Positions 1-10,700 are shown, counted from the stretch's first letter. The stretch is DNA of 20,011 nt from Apostichopus parvimensis (GCA_000934455.1 KN882870.1:26445-46455); one strand, 5' to 3'. Made by a program: numbers and translations. Notes: generated by a model not told the origin, from the letters alone.

Positions 1-24
1 CCCCCCCCCCCCAAAAAAAAAAAA
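1..24. repeat. C12-A12 homopolymer junction
   Basis: Twelve C are followed directly by twelve A at the window edge. This is low-complexity sequence and may be the end of a dispersed repeat lying to the left. No gene signal is present. Confidence 0.8.
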
Positions 25-69
25 TTTATTTTCGCACGACGCCCCTGAACTGAGCACATTCCGGTATAA

Positions 70-235
70 GAGTGAATTCCACTCCATTGGAGTAAATCTT
101 AACTCCTAATAGAGTTATATTCACTCATATTAGGAGTGAGGGTTAACTCCAATAGAGTTAAATTTCACTCTTCATTTGAAGTGCGCCGAGTGATCACTCA
201 AATGGAATGAAATCCACTCATTTGTTTTTAGAGTG
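70..235. repeat. Array of alternating GAGT / ACTC words (short hairpins)
   Basis: The words GAGT and its complement ACTC alternate at positions 70, 81, 90, 102, 112, 123, 134, 146, 155 and 167, then less regularly at 188, 196, 216 and 231. Neighbouring pairs form small inverted repeats such as ACTCCATTGGAGT (81-93), AACTCCTAATAGAGTT (101-116) and CACTCATATTAGGAGTG (122-138). The step is about 9-12 bases, close to one helical turn, and the full period is about 22 bases. It could be a degenerate satellite, part of a MITE or SINE, or a cluster of protein-binding half-sites. The sequence alone does not decide. Confidence 0.75.
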
Positions 236-541
236 TTGCTAGATATATGAAGAAGAAATTTACATACCAATACATGTTATCGGTCATCCTGCAAACCTAA
301 CTGAAGCCCACAGGGTTTTGAGTTGGGAGAAAGGCCTTGACACCTTGAATCGACAAATGATGCCAACTTCCCTCAAGTTAAAAGTCTGGCTGAGTTGGCA
401 AGGCCAGTCAGCATGAAAGAGAAAAAATTTTTTTTTTGCATTTCTGTCACCAAAGTTGCACATCTTTTTGGTTGCTATTTTGTCTCACAGGTGCCATCTC
501 CTGCGATCTGGGGGGTGCTGAAATCTCAAATTTTTCATGTA

Positions 542-655
542 CGCTCCGCGCCAACCAAGGTGGCGCTCCGCTTAGATAGTAACCTCCGGCCCCCCCACAA
601 GAAAGAACAGTCCCCATGCCCCCCCCCCACTCAAAAAATCCTAGCTACGCCACTG
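542..655. repeat. Dispersed-repeat end with GC-rich hairpin and C tract
   Basis: A GC-rich inverted repeat pairs GCGCCA (548-553) with TGGCGC (561-566). It lies inside a direct repeat of CGCTCCGC (542-549 and 564-571). A C tract follows at about 619-628, then AGCTACGCCACTGG (642-655). From memory, a C tract followed by GGCTACGCCACTGG is a common end of dispersed elements in marine invertebrate genomes. The open frame across 395-673 runs through this repeat and looks spurious. Confidence 0.5.
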
Positions 656-839
656 GGTCAAAGGCTAAACTAGTAAGTTACACATTCCTTGTCGTTATGA
701 GATAGGTTAGCAGGAGATTGCCTCATTACCATTACTTCTGTTCCTAGATTTGTCTAATGAGATGAAACCCAACATGCAATTATTTTAGTTTCGTTTACCA
801 ACAAGTAATCCCCATTGTTGAAAGTAATTGTTGAAACTA

Positions 840-915
840 GCTATTACATAACATTACAGAACAATACATTACTTTCACAGTGTATTATGTTACAATATGT
901 TACATTTCGTTATGC
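840..915. repeat. ACATTAC/GTTACA-rich AT segment
   Basis: Words such as TTACATAACATTAC (about 842-856) recur in partly inverted form as TGTTACAATATGTTACA (about 887-904). This makes a weak AT-rich imperfect inverted repeat just before the C tract at 918. No coding signal. Confidence 0.35.
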
Positions 916-917
916 TA

Positions 918-942
918 CCCCCCCCCCCGGCTTCGTCCCTGG
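918..942 (+). repeat. Second C tract with GGCTTCGTCCCTGG flank
   Basis: About eleven C (918-928) are followed by GGCTTCGTCCCTGG (929-942). This resembles the C tract plus AGCTACGCCACTGG found at 619-655, so the two sites may be ends of related dispersed elements. Confidence 0.4.
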
Positions 943-1888
943 CCTAAATTATGTTCTTAGTACCTGTGGCGCGCTACGTATTGCGAGAATCAATCTTGTT
1001 CATTAGTACCTTTATGCAGTACAGTTTCGACTGTTTGTACCTAATAATATCATAGAGTTAAGAGCCTTTTTTCCTTCGAAATACCTATACGAAGTCAGAG
1101 CTTCCATCTATATCATTGGTTAGAGTAGCCCTAAAATGATTTTATTAATTTTGATATATTGTAGATCATCAAAAATCACTACTATCAGTCCAGGATTTAT
1201 TTCTATACCACTTTTAATTTTTGAAATGACCCTTTAGACATCTAATGCGCATCATTTAAAGTGGCTGGACTACTTATTCTAACACATGACCGTTAGGTCA
1301 ATTCCTCATGCAGATGCAACACAGAACTTAATAAAAATGATAAGACTTGTGAAGTCAGATCACATATTTACAATGTGTTACAAATTTAAGAACAAGTGAT
1401 GTTGAATGTCATCTAAGAGTGATATGAAGAGAAAAAAAACATGTTTCGATCGAGTAAGCTGAATATCTTAAAAATCAAAATATGTTTATCCTACCTTGAT
1501 TCCAAGAACAGGGATACCAAGATCAGAATGTCAAGGACAATGTCAGTGTTGAAGAAGCCTGGCATTTACAAGTATCCTCGTAAATGTAATCGACGAAAGT
1601 CTCACAATTTGCTATATGAAATATACTATGCTTTGGAACAACATATATCGACCACCAATCAATCATCAGGGATTGCAGCTTTAACTTCTACACTGCAGGG
1701 TAGATAATGGACATGTAAATCAGTTGCGCCCAACAAAATAGGCTCCACTATGATCGGATAAAAGCGATACGGAAGCTTCGTATGGACTTTGATATTATGA
1801 AAATCTTAATTGGTGTTTCTTTCTACGAAAAGGTAAAGACTCTATAAATAGTACTATGTATTTATACCAGAGTCTGTTGAAAACACTT
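943..1888. other. Noncoding stretch without recognisable gene
   Basis: AT-rich sequence with no domain-like reading in any frame. The longest frame (1441-1707, + strand) is rich in Lys, Arg and Ser and has no recognisable motif. I treat it as chance. Confidence 0.5.
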
Positions 1889-2316
1889 TGTACTTACTTC
1901 AGACACATTTATGGACAATTAGGATGTTTTTTGAGGCTAAAACTCGGCTCCACCTCAGGGTAGCGGCCCAGTAACGCGATTGATTTTTGACCAAATTTAA
2001 TACTTTTTTTGTTACAAGCAATAGAGATAATTTATGACTGTAATGGACCTATTTTCTTATTGTATATTATGTTAAGTACCCTATGTATTACTTTCAGCCA
2101 CATTACTGGACAATTAGGATGTTTCTCGGGGTTAAACTCAGTTCCACCTCAGGGTAGCTCACTAACGCGATCGATTGTGGATTTTGTTTTTTTAATTCGA
2201 TTTTTTACCAAATTTAATACTAGTCTTTTTTTACCAAAAATAGAGATAATCTATGACTGTTATGGACCTGTTTGTTTTTTATTGTAGATAATGTTTAGTA
2301 CCCTATGTATTAATTT
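1889..2316. repeat. Tandem duplication, units of about 195 and 222 bases
   Basis: Two diverged copies start at about 1889 and 2084, and a stub of a third starts at about 2306. Shared blocks are TGGACAATTAGGATGTTT, CCACCTCAGGGTAGC, AACGCGAT, CCAAATTTAATACT, AATAGAGATAAT and ATGACTGTNATGGACCT. Copy two is longer because of T-rich insertions. The frame 2009-2287 runs through the repeat and is not a gene. Confidence 0.85.
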
Positions 2317-2460
2317 CAAAACGGTAATTTTCAGATTTTTGACGTTTTGACGTAGTATCAGACGTGTATACTGTCGTTAAAGATATCTCTTTAATTAATA
2401 TCGTTGGCATTAAAAATATCTTTATTGTTAGAGAGTGATGTCCGACGTATAATTATGGAT

Positions 2461-2707
2461 CAATCAAATCACACTTGATTTTTTTCAAGTATGGAAAATT
2501 TCTGTTCAACTTTAGTGTAACCGTTCCACTAATTTGACACGGGCATGGTTTATTTACCAATCACATCACACTTGAGTTTTTCAAGTATGAAAAGGTTTTG
2601 TTCAACTTTAGTGGGACCGTTCCACTAATTTGACACGGTCAATTTACCAATCACATCACACTTGAATTTTTTCAAGTATGGAAAGGTTCTGTTCAACTTT
2701 ATAGGCA
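2461..2707. repeat. Three-copy tandem repeat, about 90-97 bases, two hairpins per unit
   Basis: Copies begin at about 2461, 2558 and 2648 and share CAATCANATCACACTTGA, TTCAAGTATG and TGTTCAACTTTA. Each unit holds ACTTGA...TCAAGT around a T run. The first two units also hold a stem of the type TTAGTGG...CCACTAA around an ACCGTT loop; the third copy has lost it. It looks like a minisatellite or a multiplied piece of a MITE. Confidence 0.85.
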
Positions 2708-3800
2708 CCGCACCATAATTAGAGTAGTGTACATCCGCTCGAAAGGTTAACCATTGTCGGAGAAAAGAGGTAAAAGTACCTAATATACTGCTTGTTAAAG
2801 CATATTATCAGTGACCATCATTGTTTGTTCTGCCTTTATGTGAAAGAACATAATTTAATGTACAGATGGTGTGAAAATAGGGAGGATCAAAGGTGTTATA
2901 AACCGTTTTAAAATCTGTGGTTAAATGTTGATATTACTCCGAGCGAGCAGATGGAAGGTTGGGGGTTCAGTATGCTAAACTTGCTCCTCTTCTAGCTCAA
3001 AATCTAAACGGTCATGATATAGAAGTTTGCAAGTGCCATGATAGGCCTAGATCTCAGCTATCATGTGGTGGGTAGGATATACCAGTTGAAAACTTTTATC
3101 TATGCTTTGGCAGGTCTTGAAAGTGACGAGTTTAGTGTGTAAGTCAATGGAACAATTAGTTGTAGTGCGAGACCTTTAGTGGGAGAGATTGCCTAGGCAA
3201 TATAATACAGTGTACACATGTAAAAGTAAACTTACGTATAGTTGATCAAAACTTTCTCGGGCGGGAATAGTAACAAATTTGACACTTAAACAAATCAAGA
3301 TAACATGGAATATCAACAAATAATGAAATTACGGAAGACTACACATCCCCTTCCATTTATTCGAATAATTAACCAGAATGCAAAAATGCATTCAAACTTA
3401 TGAAGATTTTTGTAGGCCCTACATATGATGGTGACACAGGTTGTAGCTTCATGGACAAAATGGCACAGTAAAGTGACTAGGGCTAGAGGCGGCCTCCCTT
3501 TGTCCCGGCCTGGCTGCGGGCCTGATTACAAGACGTTACGTATCCATTTTAGTGGTTTGAGTTTCAGATTGCTCTAACTATAGGCTAGGTGACGATTTCG
3601 TGTACTTTTTCCGCACTGCATGACCGAGGACGTAACTATACCATCTCCAATGGCTCAATTATTTTAAGTATCCGTGACATTACAATGAAAAAAAGCATAG
3701 TCTAAATATTTATTGATCCATAGACAGCGGAACGTATCATCATGAAAGAATACGCTAGTGTAGTGTCAATTGGAATATCTAGAGGGTCGGTCAGAAGTCG
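2708..3800. other. Noncoding stretch without recognisable gene
   Basis: No frame gives a recognisable protein. A GC-rich patch at about 3481-3530 (GGCGGCCTCC, then CCCGGCCTGGCTGCGGGCC) stands out from the AT-rich surroundings and may be repeat-derived. An isolated TAGGCCTA-type word lies near 3043. Confidence 0.45.
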
Positions 3801-3810
3801 ATTTGAGCAT

Positions 3811-3862
3811 GCGTGGTTGGGTTGCTTGCGTTAATCCATGCCTTTGGCCAAGGGTTCGAACC
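3811..3862 (+). mobile_element. Possible tRNA-like SINE head (A-box/B-box pair)
   Basis: GCGTGGTTGGGTTG at 3811-3824 resembles a degenerate pol III A box. GGTTCGAACC at 3853-3862 is a near-perfect B box (GGTTCGAANCC type), and the spacing is tRNA-like. I cannot fold a proper cloverleaf, so a working tRNA gene is unlikely. A tRNA-derived SINE head is the better reading. The B box alone could also be a chance 10-base palindrome. Confidence 0.35.
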
Positions 3863-4334
3863 AACAGCGAGAGATACTTCGGCGGAGAGTACTAGAATAG
3901 CGCCATCGCTATTGTGATTTCCTAACACCTTGCTTCGAGACGTACAATATGAGTCCATTATTATAGGGAGATACCAACAGATTGCATGGTTAGTCCGACA
4001 ATACGGAGTACCATCAAGTAGTTCATTAATCTTGATGAAAATAATTATGAGCAGTGATGACCTACAAAGCAGTATAAACGTTGAATGATACATTTCGTTA
4101 TATGTTACGAGCACCGCCAGGTGCTACACGCATCGGTACCATGACGCAACCATGAATACGAAGCGATCAGGATTTTTCTGATATATATAGGCCCGGCCAA
4201 AATTCTTACTTTGTTGCAATGAACAGTGTAATGGTTATCATGATACTGATCGAAAATAAATATGCAGGTAAAGGTCATTTACTTCAAACTTCAAAATGAA
4301 CCTTACTGCCTTAATCTTCAAGCAGACTTGTACG

Positions 4335-4917
4335 TGGCACGAGTACTATAACTAATCTTTCTTGGACTACTCACATACATAACATAGCTTCTAAGGCCTT
4401 CAAGATTCTTGGCCTGATTCGTAGACATCTCTATGATTGTGATACCAAAGCGTAAGTTAATTACTGCCTATAACCCCTTAGTTCTTCCTTGTCTGGAATA
4501 TGCCTCCTCGGTTTGGGATTCACACAAAACAGGTAACAATAAAAAAAAAACTGGAAATGGTCCAGCGTAAAGCTGCTAGATTATCGTCGTACAACTAATG
4601 TGACAACCCTTCTTCAACAACTTGGCTGGCCTACCTTACAGAAGAGACGGCTTAATTCACGATTCAAGCTGTTTCATAAAGCTATTAACAACTTAGTGGC
4701 TCTACCAGTTCCTGATTTTGTTGAAATTACCAATTATCGCACCAGATCGTCATCTGCTAACGGTTTTAGTTACAGACATGTTAGTGTTAGTGTAGATGCT
4801 TTCAAGTGGTCTTTTTGGCCAAGAACAATTCCAGATTGGAATGCTTATAGTCTCAAGACTGATCATCAGAGTGGACCCGAGTTTCTCTACGGAAGCTTAA
4901 CAGTGCCATCAAAATAA
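4335..4917 (+). mobile_element. Decayed non-LTR retrotransposon, C-terminal end of reverse transcriptase ORF
   Basis: Near 4350-4452 one frame reads TITNLSWTTHIHNIASKAFK and then LGLIRRHL. A +1 shift near 4450 continues as KRKLITAYNPLVLPCLEYAS, and a further shift near 4540 leads into QRKAARL. The last frame (to 4917) reads RRLNSRFKLFHKAINN, then FWPRTIPDWNAYS and a stop. This order (LSWTTHI, LEYAS, QRKAAR, RTIPDWN) is the usual C-terminal region after the polymerase domain of jockey/CR1-type LINE proteins. The copy is 5'-truncated and has at least two frame breaks, so it is dead. The exact clade is not resolved, and the left boundary is approximate. Confidence 0.8.
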
Positions 4918-4927
4918 AAAACTTTCA

Positions 4928-4963
4928 CCAATAAGTTGACATTTTTCAGCGTTGACTTATTGG
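4928..4963. repeat. Hairpin just after the LINE stop codon
   Basis: CCAATAAGT (4928-4936) pairs with ACTTATTGG (4955-4963), giving a nine-base perfect stem with an 18-base loop. GTTGAC is also directly repeated (4935-4940, 4951-4956). It begins 11 bases after the stop of the retrotransposon remnant, so it is probably in that element's 3' untranslated region. Confidence 0.6.
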
Positions 4964-6640
4964 GGCATAGTTTTTTATGTTGATGACACTTTTAAACTTC
5001 CGTAGTTTTCTCTCTGTTAGGCTTGTGCATGTTGCGTGCTGCCCCCTATTCACCCTATTCACCCTTGAGCATATTTTTTTGTACGTTTTTATGATATCAC
5101 TAGTAATTTCAAATAGAAAATGCTTAGATGCAACTTGCAAGGCCTGGGAAGTGCCATTTCAAGCCAAAATTTTCTTGGACAATTAACTTAACTTGGCTGT
5201 CGCAGTATTGTATATACACCGGACACTTTTCGCTAATTGTTTGGTGAAAATAACTATATCATATGTGTACGACCTGGTGTACAGTACGGTACCGAGTGTA
5301 GACCTACGAGTTCTTTTTCTACCGTCCCGGATTTAATGAGCTTCCAAACTGATTCAAGACGAGCCTATGGGAATTATATACCGCCAAGGGGTATCATATT
5401 GAAATTTATCATTACCCAAATATAAAAATATCTTACTTCCATGCGTTCGTCACGGATTTATACTTCTAAGGGCCACACCTCCCTCTCAACCTAAGGGTAG
5501 CACCTCTACCCCCCCCCCTCCCCTGCATTTGGCAGACAGAATATTACAACAAGAAATATAAAATGAGCAGTATATGAATATATAACATGTAAATGCGGTA
5601 CAATAACTTGCAGTCGAACAATTCGTCATCGTTTCAAATTTTGCAAAGTATAGCTCCATTTGCGTCTAATAACCCTCCATTTACCAACATTTCTCAAAAG
5701 GAAGGAGCTAGACGCCACTCCTTTGTCCTCCTCCCCTGTACGACTTAAATATAAGTGTACAACGCCCCCACACATAAAGTTAGCTGTTCCACTGGCGCTC
5801 GTAATCCAGTTATGCTATAGTTCCTTTATAGAGTATAGTTCTGCCAACCCACCCCATCAAAGTCCATCCACTTTGCCACACGTTTATACATCGACACAAG
5901 TTTTATGAAGGAAGCCTTGTTAAATATGGACAAAATATATCATGAAAATAAAAACATACAACAGCAATAATATGGGCTTTAGTAGGGGAAATTACTCATT
6001 TTGTACCCACTTTGGGCTTCTCTCCAAGATATTAAATTGACTCGATAATGGGCTTCGAAGCAGCAGAAGAAGAAATAATTACAGACCGAATATGTACACG
6101 GACACCAAGCATTATGGAACCATGTTGACATTAACCAATATTCATGCAAAAACCTTTACGTCAAATTTTGATAAGTATCCTGAAAATGTTATCCCTATAG
6201 CTCATCGCATTCTATTGACAATTCCAATAGCAATACTGCTATATAGGGAAATGTTTTGTTTCATGCACCCGGGTCCTTACCGCCCTGACGAAAAAATGTT
6301 GCCAAAGAGTAGAAGTCGATGTTTAAAAAATGTATTTAAATCAGATTTACAGTTTAGGGAGTATGATGCATTCTATTACTATAATATATCACTTTTAAAT
6401 AATTATTCAAATGAGAAAAGAATATAATATTGAAAAACATTCTCTAAATTGATAACCTATTTTGATATTATTCCGCCATCTGACTAATCACGTCCTTTTG
6501 AAACCCCTATACATACATCGGTAAAGCAAGAAATTTAATATACATTTTAAATCCTTCATAATCATTGCCTTAGACATCACATGCCCTCCGAAAACGTAGT
6601 GCAACATTGGTTTAATAAATTTTACAAATGCTTCACAAAG
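4964..6640. other. Noncoding stretch without recognisable gene
   Basis: Includes a short direct repeat CCCTATTCACCCTATTCACCCTT (about 5044-5067), possibly still LINE 3' sequence, and a C-rich run at about 5509-5524. The + frame 6092-6427 has no recognisable motif, no repeats and AT-driven composition. A small hairpin ATAGCA/TGCTAT lies near 6227-6242. I see no gene. Confidence 0.45.
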
Positions 6641-6650
6641 TTTGTGTTTT

Positions 6651-6703
6651 CTATATGCAGTAAACTTTGGCAAATCTTCCTTTATTTATGATCCGCTTCG
6701 CTT
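6651..6703 (+). promoter_or_regulatory. RPS15A: Predicted RPS15A core promoter and untranslated first exon
   Basis: CTATATGC at 6651-6658 is TATA-like and lies about 25 bases before CTTCCTTT (6676-6683), a good 5' terminal oligopyrimidine (TOP) start of the kind carried by ribosomal-protein mRNAs. A strong splice donor, GTAAGTG, follows at 6704. This would give a noncoding first exon of about 28 bases joined to the acceptor at 7775-7776, just before the start codon. The coding exon opens with an acceptor five bases before the ATG, so an upstream noncoding exon must exist. This is the best candidate I can see, by inference only. Confidence 0.4.
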
Positions 6704-6975
6704 GTAAGTGATAGGCAATTAACGTGTAAGCTTTTAGCCAACTTAGTACTGTTCTGCATACATTGAATAACGTTAGGATAGGTGAACTGGAACAAGTTCC
6801 ATCTCTCACTTAGCCTAATCATTAATGTTGGCGTAAGGTCGGAGAGAGTCATTAGATTGAAGAGGGTTGAGGTAAACACTTAATGGTATGCTAGTGAATA
6901 TATAGCATCCTAAGCATGTAATTGTGTTTGAATATATGCTGACTTGTGAGCGTCAATCCGAAACAATGAATTTGG

Positions 6976-7190
6976 GTCTGAGGCTAGGCCTAAGCCAGGC
7001 TTGAGTAGGCCTACCCTAGTAATGTTAGGCCTAGTAGCACTTGCTACAAATGGCAATAACAGCCTGATCGGACCAAACCATGTCTCTCAACAATCAATTC
7101 GCCAGGTAGGCTAAGTCCACACTAAGACAGAGGTACTAACTTGCATTTATTACTTCAAACATTTTGAGAACGCCGTAGGCCTAGGCTAGT
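6976..7190. repeat. TAGGCCTA-type palindrome cluster near the RPS15A 5' end
   Basis: AGGCCTA occurs four times (about 6984, 7008, 7027 and 7178), with related words GGCTAGG and CAGGCTT between them. The cluster falls inside the predicted first intron of RPS15A. A similar but denser cluster sits in the first intron of TOMM22. Confidence 0.6.
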
Positions 7191-7781
7191 GCAGAACATT
7201 GTCATTTCATTGAACATGAGTTTGAGTCACCGTGGTGGAACACCATCAAGGGTTGTGACTATTAACTTCAAGACAGAATCCGTAATGAGCCTTAAATTAT
7301 TATCTCCCAGATGATCTGCAATTGGTGCAAAGGTTTAGACTAGATTGGCTCTAGTGAATTCAAAGCATTACATAAGCCTATCATGGATACAAATTACAGG
7401 CCACAAGCATATCCAATGAGGCCAACCCAAAGAGAAGCCAGGTTACTAGTCTAGACAATATCTAGATTTATTGTTAGTATTGCGGAGGATTTTAGGTTCA
7501 TTACTTTACATTGAACAACAGCCTACCAAACATCTAGCATAGGCTGCTCTGCCGAAATTATTTCAAGTCTTTGGTACTGTTCATATTCCTCCTTAGTGAT
7601 AAACATTTATTACTTATTCTACATGTATTTGCACTGTGATAATTAAGTGGCTGTGAGGTGCGCAGCAGCTTGTTTTGAGAACAGTAGAAGTGTTGAGAAC
7701 TCGTTATTTTATTTTATTTTCAAAAATTTGGTATTCTTAAAAGTAATCTTTACCAATATCTTTTCTTACCTATCAGCCACC

Positions 7782-10700
7782 ATGGTGCGCATGAACGTAT
7801 TGGCAGACGCTCTGAAGAGCATCTGCAATGCAGAAAGAAGATGCAAACGACAAGTGATGATTCGGCCCTGTTCTAAAGTCATCGTCAAGTTCCTCACTGT
7901 GATGATGAAGCACGGTAAGTACTAGTAGTAGTAGTAGTAGTAAGTTGAGTCTTGTCTATCCGACATGCTCAGTGATTAACCTCCGCCACGTATCACGATC
8001 TTGTGCAAGGTTTATTGCTTCCTCAAAATTGTTAATGTTAATGTCCTTAAATTGCGACTTTATTTTTCCAAGCAAGGTAGTCACAGGCCTTCCTACTGGT
8101 TGAGCAGTATGTCTCAATGCTTCTCTTCAAAGCAACCTTTGCTGGAGCGTTCTCCTGGAGTCTTGCTACATGACCAAAAAAAATCAATCTTCTATGTGCG
8201 ACTATGGATGACCAAGGTGTTTGGTTGGTTTCATTGTAGAGCTCATCGTTTGATAACCAATTGTTATTGGTCCATCTAATGTTGAAAATATTACGAAGTA
8301 GTCTCCTTTGAAAAGTGTCTATTTTTTTATCAAGATCCTTCGTTGTGCCCCACAGTTCGCAATTGTACAAAAAATACTCTTCAATAAAGCCTCGAAAATC
8401 CTAAGAACTGATCTAGTACACGTGACTGCTCACTAATAAGGTCTCATTGTCTGGAGCCAAAACCAGATTCTAAACTGACATTTTTGGCTTCCTTGAAGCA
8501 ATTTCAAACTAGTCTACCAGTGCTATTTTTACTAATTTTATCAAGTTAATGTTGTGGAATATTCTCTATAATAATAATATAAGTATTGCATCGTCTCCCA
8601 CTAAAACATTTTTCAAAAATCTATAATCATGTTTTGAAATGACATTGATGATACTAAGCTTTGTACAGTGCAATATTTGTAATCTTTCTTACCAAATTAT
8701 TTTAAACTTGACAACTGGTAGTACCTTGGAAAATAATAACATGGTTGCAAACCACAATAAATTAAAATCAAGTCTAAGCGTGGGTGAGTCCTAATATTTT
8801 TGAAGTGAAGTACTCACTGTCCTAATCAAGTCTTTATTACTGTAATTATGATAGTGATTAATATGCATTGCCCAGAAACCTGTGGATTTTGTTTATTCCT
8901 ATATTATTTTGTGTCTTCTACAGGCTACATTGAGGAATTTGAGATTGTTGATGATCACCGAGGTGGTAAGATTGTTGTCAACCTCACTGGAAGGCTAAAC
9001 AAGGTAAGGTTGACTCTTGTTATGCAAACATTATTCCAGTTCCTGTCAAAATTCATCAGGGCCAGATAAGACCTTGAAATGTCACCAGGCAAAATGGTGA
9101 GAGACTTGAGCTGTTGCACAGACTGGTATTAGTTAACTCTTGATTTGCATTAGAGTTGAAGAATTTGTGAATTTCCCGAATGTTAATTTCAAGTCACCAA
9201 AATAAAGACTTTTTTCTTTTCTCTAGCTTGAACCTACTTTAGAAAGTTGCACAAATTAAGAATATAGCCCACTGTGTCATTTCAGAGAAGGGAAATGTCA
9301 AGTTAAAATTCAAAAGATTCCCTGTGATATTTGCTTCTAGTGTATAATGTATTTATAGATTCACATGCATTTTGAGTAAATTTTCAAACTACAGCAGCCC
9401 TCAGTCTAAGCAATATCCAGCGCCAATTGTGTTTTAGAGAAAAGTTAACAACAAACTCTTTGCAGTATATATGAGCAGAATACGATTGGCATTGTAACAG
9501 TCTGCTACAGAAACCTGTTGGTAGTAATGAAAACACAGTTAAGCTTTCTATTTTTTCTGTTAACAGTCTGAATCATCATTATGTTCTCAATGGAATAATT
9601 GCTTACAGTCTCACTTACACCTTTTCCTCATCCTTTTTCCACAGTGTGGCGTGATCAGCCCCAGGTTTGATGTGACCATACCAGACCTCGAGCAGTGGAC
9701 TAACAGCCTCCTTCCCTCCCGGCAGTTTGGGTACTTAGACATTTATGAAGTTTTTTTTTTTTGTATTTAAGCCAGTCGTGAACAGAAACTTAGACTAATA
9801 TGAACGAATTTGAAAGATGAAAGTTATTAGCTATGCGATGTTGTTTATGGCTATCAATATAACTCTTTTGGCCTAAAATATGAAAAGCAGAAACAGTTCA
9901 CGTCTTCGTCCATCTGGTCATCATTTAGTGATGTTTTGTCCCTTCTTAATGCCCATTTTAATGTCTGAAAGTGTAAAATTTGAAAAATATGTGTTGCTAC
10001 TGCCTGGAACAAATGTTTTCATAGTATACTTAAAACTATCTGTTACTGCCAATTTCTGGAATTTGGGGTGAAATTTGTCAAAGAAATGCTTCAAAGAATT
10101 TTAAAACCACACAAAGAGAAAAGAAAAGCTTCATACAATATCCCAATCAAAGAGGCTTTGACTTGATAGTTATGTAGGCTCGTAGAGGTGCACAGTTATT
10201 ACAAAACTATTTCATCAATTTGTTTAGAATATCCCTTTATCGCACTCTCAAATTCAAAAAGTTCAAGCTACATCTCGGAAATGACCGATTCTGGATCTTA
10301 GTTTTGTATTTGATCATTGTGAAGTAGTGCATTCTTATACCTCATATCATGTTGAACCCCTTTAGGAAACTGGTTGATTTGCCCCAGGAACAGCTCTGTG
10401 TTAATGCATAAATGCTACATAATATACAGTACGATTGACTTAAAATACTAGGAAACAACAAATTTTACTATTAATATACAGTTTAGTCATAACTTGCTTC
10501 ATGTTAGGACACACAGTGCCAAAGGAATTAGCAAACAGGAACCTGTAGGGAATAGTTCATTCTAAAGACCTTTGCAGATGGTCAAATTGCTGTATAATTT
10601 TATACAGAAATCAAAGAATTTTGTAAAAGACAAAATTTGGAGCCCTCAAAATTGAGCACAAAGTCGGAACACAATATTAATTCCCTGACCTGAGAGCAGG

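Noticed and set aside
3791-4114. 107-codon minus-strand open frame
   Set aside because: It runs antisense through the tRNA-like SINE candidate and shows no protein motif.
6092-6427. 111-codon + strand open frame
   Set aside because: No recognisable motif, AT-driven residues (Tyr, Asn, Ile, Lys) and no splice or promoter context. Its length is not unusual for AT-rich noncoding DNA scanned in six frames.
7647-7781. Upstream in-frame extension of RPS15A starting at 7647
   Set aside because: The family starts at MVRMNV. A splice acceptor ends at 7776 and a strong start context surrounds 7782, so the extension is intron.
8640-8720. Possible C/D-box snoRNA in an RPS15A intron (TTGATGATACT near 8645)
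   Set aside because: A C-box-like word is present, but no D box (CTGA) with a terminal stem lies within the usual 60-100 bases.
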